Positions 30,629-38,568 of a DNA stretch of 40,695 nucleotides are shown one piece after another. Below the pieces are notes generated by a model that saw only the letters and a program-made list of their open reading frames with translations, was not told the origin of the DNA and did not search any database. The stretch spans positions 1 through 40,695 of the forward strand of contig JACPCD010000035.1 of assembly GCA_016179955.1 (NCBI GenBank), given 5' to 3'. This DNA is from Candidatus Woesearchaeota archaeon. GTDB taxonomy: Archaea; Nanobdellota; Nanobdellia; Woesearchaeales; GW2011-AR9. Numbering within the stretch: position 1 is the first letter of the stretch; each line of letters opens with the position of its first letter. The position numbers were made by a program, and so were the translations under genes.

Positions 30629-31200
30629 TGCCGGCGCAAATGAGCTCGTCTGCTAGGTCTGGACTTTTCAAAGCCTTCGCCTTTCCCGCGCATGCCCCGG
30701 CTTTTTCTGCCTGCAGAGGTTTTCCCGTGGAATACCCTACTTTGATTTTTAGCCTTGGTAATCCAATTCAGGGAAGGATCTGACTGAATGACCGGGTGAT
30801 GAGAATCAACTAAGATGACTTCATACCAGTAATGTTTCCCATCCTGCCCTACCCAGTACGAATTAAGCACCGTTAGGTTTTCAAATTGCTGCTGTGCTCT
30901 TTCCTCGGCAATAAGCTGGTAACTCTTTCGTAAGGATAAGGTAAGTCCAGAATGTCTTGGTCTTCGCCGTCGTTTGATCTGCGGACGAGTATGCCCTCCC
31001 CGCAGCACTCGTTGGCGGACGACTATAATGCCTTGTTTTGCTTTGTATCCCAAAGAACGTGCCCGGTCCAGCCGGGTGGGCCGTTCCAATTTTACAGTAA
31101 CTGGTTCAGAACGCCAAGCCAATAGCCGCTGATTCCATAGCTCCGCCAGGCCTTCCTGCGGCTTTTTCCAGGTTTCCCGAATATGTTGGTATAGTCCCAT
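30625..31200 (-). CDS. rpl15e: 50S ribosomal protein L15e
   Basis: 191 residues, the usual length. Starts MGLYQHIRETWKKP at ATG 31200, with GGAGG four bases upstream; the longer frame to 31275 has no such site and adds non-family residues. Conserved blocks are ERPTRLDRARSLGYKAKQGI, NLTVLNSYWVGQDGKHYWYE, VILVDSHHPVIQSDP and KTSAGRKSRGMRGKGEG. A structural protein of the large subunit found in archaea and eukaryotes but not bacteria, so it fixes the domain of life. A TATA-like TTTTTAAAGG (minus strand reads CCTTTAAAAA, 31289-31300) lies about 90 nt upstream. The PLD gene overlaps its stop. Confidence 0.95.
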   Translation of the reverse strand: MGLYQHIRETWKKPQEGLAELWNQRLLAWRSEPVTVKLERPTRLDRARSLGYKAKQGIIVVRQRVLRGGHTRPQIKRRRRPRHSGLTLSLRKSYQLIAEERAQQQFENLTVLNSYWVGQDGKHYWYEVILVDSHHPVIQSDPSLNWITKAKNQSRVFHGKTSAGRKSRGMRGKGEGFEKSRPSRRAHLRRQ

Positions 31201-31397
31201 AGTGCCTCCATTATCATGTTCTCTTCTTGCTATTGCAGATTCAGGGAAGCAACCCCACATCTCTGCTAGACTCAAAAGAAGGGGGTTTATTTTTAAAGGT
31301 TTCTGGGAAGATTGGTGTTTTAGGGGCTTAATGACTCAAAAACCAACACCTTTAAATATCTCCCGGTTATCGTTTCCCTGAACGTGAGGTGATGTGC

Positions 31398-32564
31398 ATG
31401 GATATCAAGCCGCTTCTGAAAGAAGATTTCCTGGTGCTTAAGGATAGTGCTACCCTGTCTGAGATGATCGGGGCACTAAAACAGTTTGAGAAGCGCTCCA
31501 TTCTCGTCTTCCGCAACAACAAATATCTGGGAATGGTGGAGAAGAAGCACCTGTTGCGCTCGCAGATGGATGTTTCTGAGATCAAGCTTAAGAATTTCGT
31601 GCATAAATCTCCACTTCTCAATGAAAATGAAGATATCATCTCCACGGCGTACCTGATGTTCCAGAGCAACATGGATTTCCTGCCGGTGGAGCGGGAGAAG
31701 AAGATCATCGGCGTCGTCCAGGGGATAGATGTGGTCAGGGCAGCGTTAGAACTGGCGGAAGCAAAACATTTCAAGATTGCGGATGCAAAGTTAGTCCGTT
31801 TGCCCAAAGTGAATAAAGATGATCCGGTTGCGGAAGCCATGGCTATCATGTTCCACGAGAAGGTAGACCAAGTCCCCCTCTTTGACCGGGGGAAATTATA
31901 TGGCATCATTACCTATAAAGACATCCTGCGCAAATACCTTAACTGGTCTCCCAAGAGGGATGTCTCTGCCAAATTTAACAAGATGGCCAGCAGCAGGAGT
32001 GCCAAGCCTAACACGCCGGAATTAGGTTCGTTGCCACTTTCGTCGTTCAGCACCAATGATAATTTGTTGACGCTCAGCAAAACCGGCACGCTGAAGCAGG
32101 CCGCTGAGATCATGCTCCGCAACAATATCACGGATGTCATTATTGCTGACAATGGGGTTGTTGATGGCGTCATGACGGTGAAGAACATGCTGCGGGTTAT
32201 CGGCAGCTTAAAGATTCCCCAGAACTTCAACATCCAATTCATCGGCCTGAACAAAGTGGATCTGGAGCCGGCGCAGAAGTACAGCATCCAGAAGATTGTC
32301 TCCAATGAGGCGCTGAAGCTGCAGCGTAAAATCCACCATACCCAGTTTGAACTGGTAGTACATCTAAAAGAATACGAGAAAGACGGCACCCAGCACAAGT
32401 ATTCCGTCAGCCTGCGGGTGGAATTTCCCGGGCAGATCATTACCAGCACCGAAGATGACTGGGACGTGGAAACTGCGCTGCGGAAAGCATTAGAGAATGC
32501 GCAGAACGTCGCCGAGAAAAAGTTTCATAGCGTGAAAGCGAGGGAGCGCCGGCGGGAAGACTAA
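31398..32564 (+). CDS. Four CBS domains with a C-terminal HPF/RaiA-like region
   Basis: 388 residues from ATG 31398, with GAGGTGA (31386-31392) as ribosome binding site. Four CBS units lie at about 3-58, 65-120, 125-185 and 210-265 (ending in LGMVEKKHLLRS, IIGVVQGIDVVRA, LYGIITYKDILRKY, VDGVMTVKNMLRVI). CBS pairs bind adenine nucleotides and sense energy charge. The last 120 residues (FNIQFIGLNKVDLEPAQKYS, TQFELVVHLKEYEKDGTQHK, ALRKALENAQNVAEKKFHSV) follow the pattern of ribosome hibernation factor HPF/RaiA. This suggests nucleotide-gated ribosome inactivation, an inference from the C-terminal similarity, which I judge only moderate. Confidence 0.75.
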   Translation: MDIKPLLKEDFLVLKDSATLSEMIGALKQFEKRSILVFRNNKYLGMVEKKHLLRSQMDVSEIKLKNFVHKSPLLNENEDIISTAYLMFQSNMDFLPVEREKKIIGVVQGIDVVRAALELAEAKHFKIADAKLVRLPKVNKDDPVAEAMAIMFHEKVDQVPLFDRGKLYGIITYKDILRKYLNWSPKRDVSAKFNKMASSRSAKPNTPELGSLPLSSFSTNDNLLTLSKTGTLKQAAEIMLRNNITDVIIADNGVVDGVMTVKNMLRVIGSLKIPQNFNIQFIGLNKVDLEPAQKYSIQKIVSNEALKLQRKIHHTQFELVVHLKEYEKDGTQHKYSVSLRVEFPGQIITSTEDDWDVETALRKALENAQNVAEKKFHSVKARERRRED

Positions 32565-32609
32565 CGTTTTTTTTATTATCAACACTATTTTTTAGTGGTA
32601 TCGTTCAAA

Positions 32610-32621
32610 ATATTTATAAAC
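32610..32621 (+). promoter_or_regulatory. TATA box of the trehalose-6-phosphate synthase gene
   Basis: ATATTTATAAAC lies 27 nt upstream of ATG 32643, giving a leaderless mRNA. Confidence 0.55.
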
Positions 32622-32642
32622 CCCTGAGCCTCCGAACTGATT

Positions 32643-34148
32643 ATGGCTAAATTAGTCATTGCCGGCAACCGCAGCCCCATAGATTACAGCAAAGGGAAGG
32701 AGAGCAATGTTGCTATTGGCGGAGTTACCCAGGCGTTAGTTGGCTGTTTGACGGACGATGATGTTTATGTCTGCATCTCGCAAGGCGATGATGATCCCAA
32801 CCGGGTTGATGCCGTGGGAGAAATTCCGGTGAGTGCTGGTGATTACCGTTTCCGGATGAAGAAAGTCTTTCTGGATGCTCAGGATTACCGGCGCTATTAT
32901 GAGGGCACGGCCAACAGTTTTCTCTGGCCGCTGTTTCATCTCAACAGCGCGGCCTACTATGAAATCAGCCCGACCTTTCCCCGGCCCCGCTTCGACGGAA
33001 ATGATTTCTTTACTTATTCTAAGGTAAATGGCTTGGTTGCTGATGCGGTGCTCGAAGCCGCGGGTGAAGATGGGGTGGTGTGGGTGCAGGACTATCACCT
33101 GCTCCTTACCCCAGCGAGGGTGAAAGAAGCAAAATCAAAGCTGCGGGTGGGCCAGTTCATCCACATTCCCATGTTCCATCCGGCAATCGTGGATCGCTAT
33201 CTTTCCGAATCAGGAGAAGCCCAGGAATGCCTGCATTATCTCTTTGATGCGCTGCTCGCCAATGACTTATTGGGGTTCCACATCCAGGATTACGTGGAAA
33301 ATTTTGGAGCGGCCTTCAGCAAGTTCTTTCCCTCAGTACATCCTGAACCCACCAACGAAGGATTAATCATCCAGCTCAATGAAAAACGATGCCATGTGGA
33401 ACATTTTCCCATAGGGGTTGACGTTGCAGGCATCAGCCAGCAGGCTCAAGAGCCGTTACAGGTAACGTTAGCGGATGGGAGACGACTGGAAGATATCATC
33501 AAAGATGATAAGGAGCGGGGGCGTAAACTCTTTGTGGGTGTAGAGCGCAGCGATTATACGAAAGGCCTGCTGGAACGGCTCTTTATTATTGATAAGCTGC
33601 TGGAAGCGGGAATGCCAGTTCGCTACATTGGCGCCATGGCCATATCCCGGGAACAAATTGACGCGTATCGGGAATTAATAGCACAGGTTGAGTCGACCCG
33701 GAACCAGCTGAATCAAAAGTGGCAGCCACGGTGTGGGTACGAACCCATTATTATTGATACCCAGGGATTAAAGCCCCCTCAAAATTATGCGCTCCTGCGG
33801 GAAGCCGACTGTGTGCTGATGCCTTTATATGAAGATGGCATGAACCTGGTCTTTCAGGAATCTATTTTGGCCAAGCAGTTTCTTCCTCATGATCGCCGGG
33901 GCTTTATCGCGGTCGGCAATTGCGGGGCTGAGAAAATGGCTTTTCGATACGGCGACCAGCATGGCGTGGTAAGGATTGATCCCTTTGACGTTTCCCGTTC
34001 CGTTGATAAGATTTGCCGGACATTTCAAAGCCAGTACAACATTTCTGATGCATTGATTCAGCACGCCTTGCAGCGAGATGTCAACCAATGGCGGGACAAT
34101 TTCCTGAAACGATTGCGGGAGATAGAGATTTTCCCCAGCAAGCCCTGA
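32643..34148 (+). CDS. otsA: Trehalose-6-phosphate synthase (GT20)
   Basis: 501 residues, the usual length. Transfers glucose from a nucleotide sugar to glucose-6-phosphate. Motifs: LVIAGNRSPIDYSKGKESNV and GGVTQAL at the N-terminus, VVWVQDYHLLLTPA with FIHIPMFHP (acceptor site), GVERSDYTKGLLERL with the Arg and Lys that bind the sugar nucleotide, and LMPLYEDGMNLVFQES. The residues before DYTKG are ERS instead of the usual SRL, but the Arg is kept. No phosphatase (OtsB) gene lies in the window, so the fate of the product is open. Trehalose is a compatible solute and stress protectant. Confidence 0.9.
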   Translation: MAKLVIAGNRSPIDYSKGKESNVAIGGVTQALVGCLTDDDVYVCISQGDDDPNRVDAVGEIPVSAGDYRFRMKKVFLDAQDYRRYYEGTANSFLWPLFHLNSAAYYEISPTFPRPRFDGNDFFTYSKVNGLVADAVLEAAGEDGVVWVQDYHLLLTPARVKEAKSKLRVGQFIHIPMFHPAIVDRYLSESGEAQECLHYLFDALLANDLLGFHIQDYVENFGAAFSKFFPSVHPEPTNEGLIIQLNEKRCHVEHFPIGVDVAGISQQAQEPLQVTLADGRRLEDIIKDDKERGRKLFVGVERSDYTKGLLERLFIIDKLLEAGMPVRYIGAMAISREQIDAYRELIAQVESTRNQLNQKWQPRCGYEPIIIDTQGLKPPQNYALLREADCVLMPLYEDGMNLVFQESILAKQFLPHDRRGFIAVGNCGAEKMAFRYGDQHGVVRIDPFDVSRSVDKICRTFQSQYNISDALIQHALQRDVNQWRDNFLKRLREIEIFPSKP

Positions 34149-34189
34149 GCGTGTTTAAGATTATCTTCGTTTAGTCGGTATTAGGTTAC

Positions 34190-34203
34190 GTCTGCCGGCA
34201 GAC
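34190..34203. terminator. Perfect 14-bp palindrome between convergent genes
   Basis: GTCTGCCGGCAGAC lies in the 78-base gap between otsA and the minus-strand acidic-protein gene. Its position suggests a shared terminator or protein-binding site. There is no T run next to it. Confidence 0.4.
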
Positions 34204-34226
34204 TTAATCCATACTTTGTTTAAGAA

Positions 34227-34580
34227 TTACTTTCCTTCAGGTCTTTTCTTTTTCTTCTCCCGGAACTTCCGGGCATTTTCCTGATTGGCAAAGCGGTAAA
34301 GCTTGCCGTCAATGACTGTTTCCACTACGTCTTCCACGTTCATCAATGGCTTCCCGGTCAGGGCATCTTTCGCTAATTGCCCTTCATCACTTTCTCCGGC
34401 GGCAAAGCCGGCTTCCCACGGCTCTACCTCATCTTCTTCCACCTGTATTTGTCGGCCTTCTTCGGTTTCTATATCTTCATCCAGTTCCCCGTGCTCCATC
34501 TGTTCCAGGGATTCTTCCCCGTCTTCTTTGGCGTGGTCCGGATGGGAATGCTCTTTGATTATTTTCTTGGGTTTCGCCAT
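34227..34580 (-). CDS. Hypothetical acidic protein with VIDGKLYRFANQENARKF block
   Basis: 117 residues. The first 60 are very acidic and probably disordered (EDGEESLEQMEHGELDEDIE); PWEAGFAAGES follows, similar to the FMLGYEKG segment of the protein at 23571-23801. The C-terminal part LTGKPLMNVEDVVETVIDGK then LYRFANQENARKFREKKKK resembles a YHS- or TRASH-like treble-clef region but without its cysteines. Function unknown; one gene with its own start, no clear operon. Confidence 0.55.
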   Translation of the reverse strand: MAKPKKIIKEHSHPDHAKEDGEESLEQMEHGELDEDIETEEGRQIQVEEDEVEPWEAGFAAGESDEGQLAKDALTGKPLMNVEDVVETVIDGKLYRFANQENARKFREKKKKRPEGK

Positions 34581-34698
34581 ATCTCTTTAGGAATTAGTTT
34601 CGGTTTAAAAGGATTGCGGTGGTTTAGGATAAGGCCCGATGGTAGGCTCATACCAGTTAAGCCATATCTTTTTAAATAGGCCATAGTTTGCCTCGTCT

Positions 34699-35055
34699 AT
34701 GGATCTCATCGCTGTGCTTAAACGAAATAAAGTTGCTGTTCCACGGGGCTTAACTCACTTGCTGGAGAATGCGCCGGACGGCGTAACTTTACAGCGAAAT
34801 AGTCCTTTCCCCTTGCTTGATTATATCTGCTGGCACTTGCCGGACTATTTTAGTTGGCCCCTGCCTTACACGGTCCAATACAAGAATTTTTTCATTGGAG
34901 TGGCTGATCAGCATAAATTCCGGCGTTATGATTCTTATTTTCCCGAGCATGTCCGGGAAGGAGTAGAGCAGGCCTGGCTGGCTATTGAGCGGGCGTATCA
35001 GAATGGAGTGACAGAAAGGTCTGGAGTCAGAGAAAGGTCCGCATCAGAAACATGA
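34699..35055 (+). CDS. Hypothetical protein
   Basis: 118 residues, no family recognised. Rich in aromatic residues in the centre (FPLLDYICWHLPDYFSWPLP, YTVQYKNFFIGVADQHKF) with a helical C-terminus (HVREGVEQAWLAIERAYQNG). A TATA-like TTTTTAAATAGG lies about 25 nt upstream (34668-34680). Its last 29 bases overlap the 3' end of the minus-strand dolichol-kinase-like gene. Confidence 0.5.
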   Translation: MDLIAVLKRNKVAVPRGLTHLLENAPDGVTLQRNSPFPLLDYICWHLPDYFSWPLPYTVQYKNFFIGVADQHKFRRYDSYFPEHVREGVEQAWLAIERAYQNGVTERSGVRERSASET

Positions 35056-35626
35056 CTGTTCCCGCCACCAGCGGCACCACAATATTATCGTCTAAAGTCT
35101 TGTCATTGAAATCAATCTTAATGACCTCTGCCACCATGGCGGTGAAGCTTCCCACGAACGCCAAGGGAAAACTGACAAAGAGTACTGCTCCCCCAAACCC
35201 CGCTAAAAATCCCATCAGCGTACCTTCATAGAGCTTTCTGCTCTTGCCATTGAAGAAATTCTGCAGCCGGCCGAATTTGGCGCCGAAGATATGACTTACT
35301 GAATCTCCGAACGTAAGCACCATAATGGAAGCTAAGGCAATATCTTTGTCAAATAATTTGAGCACCAGCAATGAGCCGATAAAGAAAAACAAAGTTCCTT
35401 TGCCGGGAAGAGTATCCAGCTGCTCCGGGCGCTCAAAATTACGGAGGAACCAATCAAGGACGGGAAGGCGTATCTTTCGCTTGACCAGAAAGCTGAGCAG
35501 GAAACCGATAAGAATCAGCAGGAAGATGCTGAAGGCGCTGAGGATGTCCAGGTAGAGCAGCAGTACAGTTACCAATCCTACTAGGATGTGCAGCAGCTGG
35601 CGTTTGAGTTCGAGTTTACTTAACAT
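35027..35626 (-). CDS. Dolichol/phytol-kinase-like integral membrane protein
   Basis: 199 residues from ATG 35626, which a TATA box (CCTTATAAAACC on the minus strand, 35650-35661) places as a leaderless start; the longer frame to 35680 overlaps the radical SAM gene. About six membrane helices. The conserved cytoplasmic motif is LPGKGTLFFFIGSLL, with LTFGDSVSHIFGAKFGR (Asp in a nucleotide-binding loop), KLYEGTLMGFLAG and DDNIVVPLVAG. This is the CTP-dependent polyprenol-kinase layout. In archaea it would phosphorylate dolichol or a related isoprenoid for lipid or glycan carriers. The N-glycosylation sequons in the surface proteins here fit such a role, as inference. Confidence 0.75.
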   Translation of the reverse strand: MLSKLELKRQLLHILVGLVTVLLLYLDILSAFSIFLLILIGFLLSFLVKRKIRLPVLDWFLRNFERPEQLDTLPGKGTLFFFIGSLLVLKLFDKDIALASIMVLTFGDSVSHIFGAKFGRLQNFFNGKSRKLYEGTLMGFLAGFGGAVLFVSFPLAFVGSFTAMVAEVIKIDFNDKTLDDNIVVPLVAGTVMFLMRTFL

Positions 35627-35658
35627 GAATTCCTGGGCTAAAAGTGGTTTTATAAGGA

Positions 35659-36558
35659 TTATGGAAGAATTGGTAAGCATCTTTTATCACCAGCTAATAA
35701 TTCAGCCGGCAGGTACATACTTAGTTCTCTGTTTAAGATCGCCCGAGGAGCTTTCATTACAAGTAGGTTGCCTTCAATATTAATCATCCCGGAGTAAGGC
35801 TTCTCTTTCTCACTGGTGGAAATGACGATGGGTTCAGCTTCAATTCTATATATTGCTTGTGCCCCTACCTTGAGTGTGGTGATAGCTCTTCCCAGCCCAA
35901 TAATTGGCCGGGGGAAAATTCTGTCTTTAAACTCATCCCTGCTACACCCGGCTTTTTGTAAGACATAACTGAGCAAATCTTCAACCTGTTTCTGAGAATG
36001 AATGTGATACTTATCTTCTTCTGGAGTATATTGCGGGGAAATAATAAATTTATCTTCCGGCAATGCACGTAATGTTTTCACTGCATTTATCAGCACATCC
36101 ATATTATCAAAGAGGGAAGCAGGATTAGTGGGGTAATTACTCAAGGTGAGAGCTACTCTTTTGACCATATCAGGATGTTCAACAATCCATACTGCATTCT
36201 GTTGAAATATATCCCGCTCAAACCAGCCTGAAGTTAAAAGATAAAATCTCTTTCCAGTGGTTTCATACAAACTTTGGACTAGTTCTGCTAACCGGGGATG
36301 TAAAAATGGATCAGAATCGGTGGCCGTGAGCAGATAGCGTGCTAGCATATCCTCTCCAATCTCTTCGTTTATTTTTTTTATTGACTGAACATAGCGTCTA
36401 AATAATTCGGGGGGAACATTTCGTAATCCCGTTGGAGGATCCTGACTGCAATGGTCGCATTCTCGCGGACACCCATAATTTAACTGGAATGTATCTACTT
36501 CTATTTGTCGCAATAGTTCTGGCCCAACTCGTTCCAATGCTTGCTCCAAAGTAACCAT
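35659..36558 (-). CDS. Radical SAM enzyme of unknown substrate
   Basis: 299 residues from ATG 36558, preceded by GAGGGT and a TATA stretch (AATATTTATATAC on the minus strand). The iron-sulfur cluster motif is GCPRECDHCSQDPP (C30, C34, C37), a CxxxCxxC. Later: LLTATDSDPFLHPRLAELVQ (the SAM-contacting region), RFYLLTSGWFERD, RPIIGLGRA. No SPASM-type Cys cluster at the C-terminus. The substrate and pathway are unknown; the neighbours (dolichol kinase-like, Lrp regulator) do not settle it. Confidence 0.8.
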   Translation of the reverse strand: MVTLEQALERVGPELLRQIEVDTFQLNYGCPRECDHCSQDPPTGLRNVPPELFRRYVQSIKKINEEIGEDMLARYLLTATDSDPFLHPRLAELVQSLYETTGKRFYLLTSGWFERDIFQQNAVWIVEHPDMVKRVALTLSNYPTNPASLFDNMDVLINAVKTLRALPEDKFIISPQYTPEEDKYHIHSQKQVEDLLSYVLQKAGCSRDEFKDRIFPRPIIGLGRAITTLKVGAQAIYRIEAEPIVISTSEKEKPYSGMINIEGNLLVMKAPRAILNRELSMYLPAELLAGDKRCLPILP

Positions 36559-36715
36559 TTTACCCTCACAGAGTAGCACTTAAGTATATAAATATTATTT
36601 TAATAAATTAATACAAAAGAGTAAAATTTAAATATAATATTGGGTTTATGTATAAACTATAAGCATAAAATCATAAAATACAGCCAAATGGGTAGTTACC
36701 AGTGCCGGTGAGACT

Positions 36716-37690
36716 ATGAACATTAACAAAACCAACCGGAAAATAATTCGCGAACTAGGAAACAATGCCCGGCTGAGCTACAAAGAACTAGCCGAAAAGA
36801 TCAATTCCAAAAAAGAAATTGTGGCCTATCATATCACTAAATTAGAAAAAGAGAAAATCATTGCCAAGTATATCCCGGTCTTCTCACAAGCACGATTAGG
36901 CATTTTCGTGCATAAGATTTACCTCCGCTTTCAGGGGCTTCCTGCTGAGAAAGAAATCCAATTAATCGAAGAATTACGGGAAAGCCCCTTCGTGAACTGG
37001 ATGGCAAGAAGTGTAGGTACGTGGGATTTGATGATTGCATTGTATTGTCGAAACATATTAGAATTTGCCAAGAGAAAAAATGAGCTTGTGTTTAAAAAGT
37101 ACGGGCAATACATTCAAGATTATAGTGTCTCTATTTTAGAAGATGCCCTTATTTATACTAGGGATTATCTCATTAATGCCTCTACCAGGGACCGTTCAGG
37201 ATTAATCTACGGTGGTTCATTGAGGGAAGAAAAGATCGATGAATCTCAACGGAACATAATACGACTCATTCGAAACAACGGGCGTTATGAAGCAACAGAA
37301 CTGGCTCGGAGATTAGGCTTAAATGTTAAAACCATAATAACTAAGATAAATGATTTAGAGCAAAGAAAGATTATTCAGGGGTACATCGTCATTATTGACC
37401 AGAAAAAATTAGGCCTCCAGTATTTTAAAATTGATATTTCTTTTCAGGATCATTCTGATGAACAATACAAAAGAGTGCTGGAATATTGTAAAAATAATAA
37501 ATATGTGGTAAACCTGATGAAATCAGTAGGTGATTGGGAGATTGAACTTGAAGCTGAAGCCGAAACGGTCGGGGAAATTTACCAACTAGCAAAAGATTTG
37601 CGCACTCGGTTTCCCACCATTATCAAGAAAGTAGATTTACATATCATTACTGATGAAATAAAAGTAGATTATTTGCCGGCGTGGTATTAA
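36716..37690 (+). CDS. Tandem Lrp/AsnC-type regulator
   Basis: 324 residues made of two complete Lrp units. Unit 1: HTH at about 1-55 (TNRKIIRELGNNARLSYKEL, AEKINSKKEIVAYHITKLEK), then a RAM-type effector domain to about 160. Unit 2: HTH at about 173-230 (DESQRNIIRLIRNNGRYEAT, ELARRLGLNVKTIITKINDL), then the second effector domain with WEIELEAEAETVGEIYQLAK. Lrp proteins usually dimerise; a covalent tandem may bind asymmetric sites. GGTGA six bases upstream supports ATG 36716. Divergent AT-rich promoter region 36580-36715 shared with the radical SAM gene. Confidence 0.85.
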   Translation: MNINKTNRKIIRELGNNARLSYKELAEKINSKKEIVAYHITKLEKEKIIAKYIPVFSQARLGIFVHKIYLRFQGLPAEKEIQLIEELRESPFVNWMARSVGTWDLMIALYCRNILEFAKRKNELVFKKYGQYIQDYSVSILEDALIYTRDYLINASTRDRSGLIYGGSLREEKIDESQRNIIRLIRNNGRYEATELARRLGLNVKTIITKINDLEQRKIIQGYIVIIDQKKLGLQYFKIDISFQDHSDEQYKRVLEYCKNNKYVVNLMKSVGDWEIELEAEAETVGEIYQLAKDLRTRFPTIIKKVDLHIITDEIKVDYLPAWY

Positions 37691-37710
37691 ATGAAGTTTT
37701 GTGATTAAAA

Positions 37711-38568
37711 ATGAAATTTGATAAAAATCTTGCCGCCATTCATGCGTATCTCTGTGGTGATGGATATGTCATCAAAAATCCATAGACTCAGCAGCATAAA
37801 TATTACTATATTGGACTAAGAAACACGAATGAAGTCTTACTTAAAGATTTTCAACAAAAATTCAAAGCAGTCTTTAATGTTGAACCTCGTATTGTAGAAG
37901 GTCGTAGCGTAATCCAAAATAAAGCAATTTATCAATTCTTAACTACAGATTTTTCTTACTATTCTTACGAATGGTCTTTTCCTCAACTATCAACAGAGAA
38001 CACCAAAGCCTGGCTTCGTGCCTTTTTTGACTGTGAAGGCTGGGTTGAGAATCAACCGGCAAAAAGCAGATTAATTAGTTTGGAATGTTGTAATGAACAA
38101 GGAATTCTTCAAGTTAAAGACGCTCTTGATACATTAGGGATTAGCTCTCAACTTGCCAAGAAAAAAGGCAGAACTATTTGGCGTTTAACTATTTGCGGAA
38201 AAGAAAATATGAGACAGTTTCAATCGAGCATTGATTTTCTCCACCCAGAAAAAAAGCAAAAATTGAAAGAGGCAATAGCTTCTTATGCTAACTATGAATG
38301 GAAAATTCCGACCGCAAAAGAAGAGTTGTTAGCTTTTTTAATGCAAAAAGGGAAAATTTGCAAGATGAGAAATGAATTAAGAGTATTATCCATACTAGAA
38401 CAAAATCTCAAAAATCTGCAGAAAGCTTTAAAAGAACACGGCATCCCTTCCGCTTTGTTGGGGCCATGGAAATCAAGCACCTGTTCCCAATATTATTGCC
38501 TGAAACTAAAAGTAGAGACTATCTATGGAAGAAGCATCAACTCGCCAGCCAAGTGGTCCTCCGTCTGA
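37711..38568 (+). pseudogene. LAGLIDADG homing endonuclease with an amber codon
   Basis: The frame is open over 286 codons except for one TAG at codon 25 (37783-37785). Both LAGLIDADG helices are clear: AAIHAYLCGDGYV (about 8-20) and TKAWLRAFFDCEGWV (about 100-115). The rest is intact to the stop at 38568. The amber falls in KNP*TQQHKYYYIGLRN, where homologues as I know them have Lys or Glu, so it is a simple nonsense change. Translation from ATG 38080 would keep only the last 162 residues. It overlaps the rtcB start by 44 bases. Homing endonucleases often travel with archaeal introns and inteins, so its place before the interrupted rtcB is notable. Confidence 0.85.

Noticed and set aside
37783-37785. 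TAG in the homing endonuclease as pyrrolysine
   Set aside because: No pyrrolysine genes are visible, the gene is of a type that decays often, and a single base change from Lys or Glu explains it.
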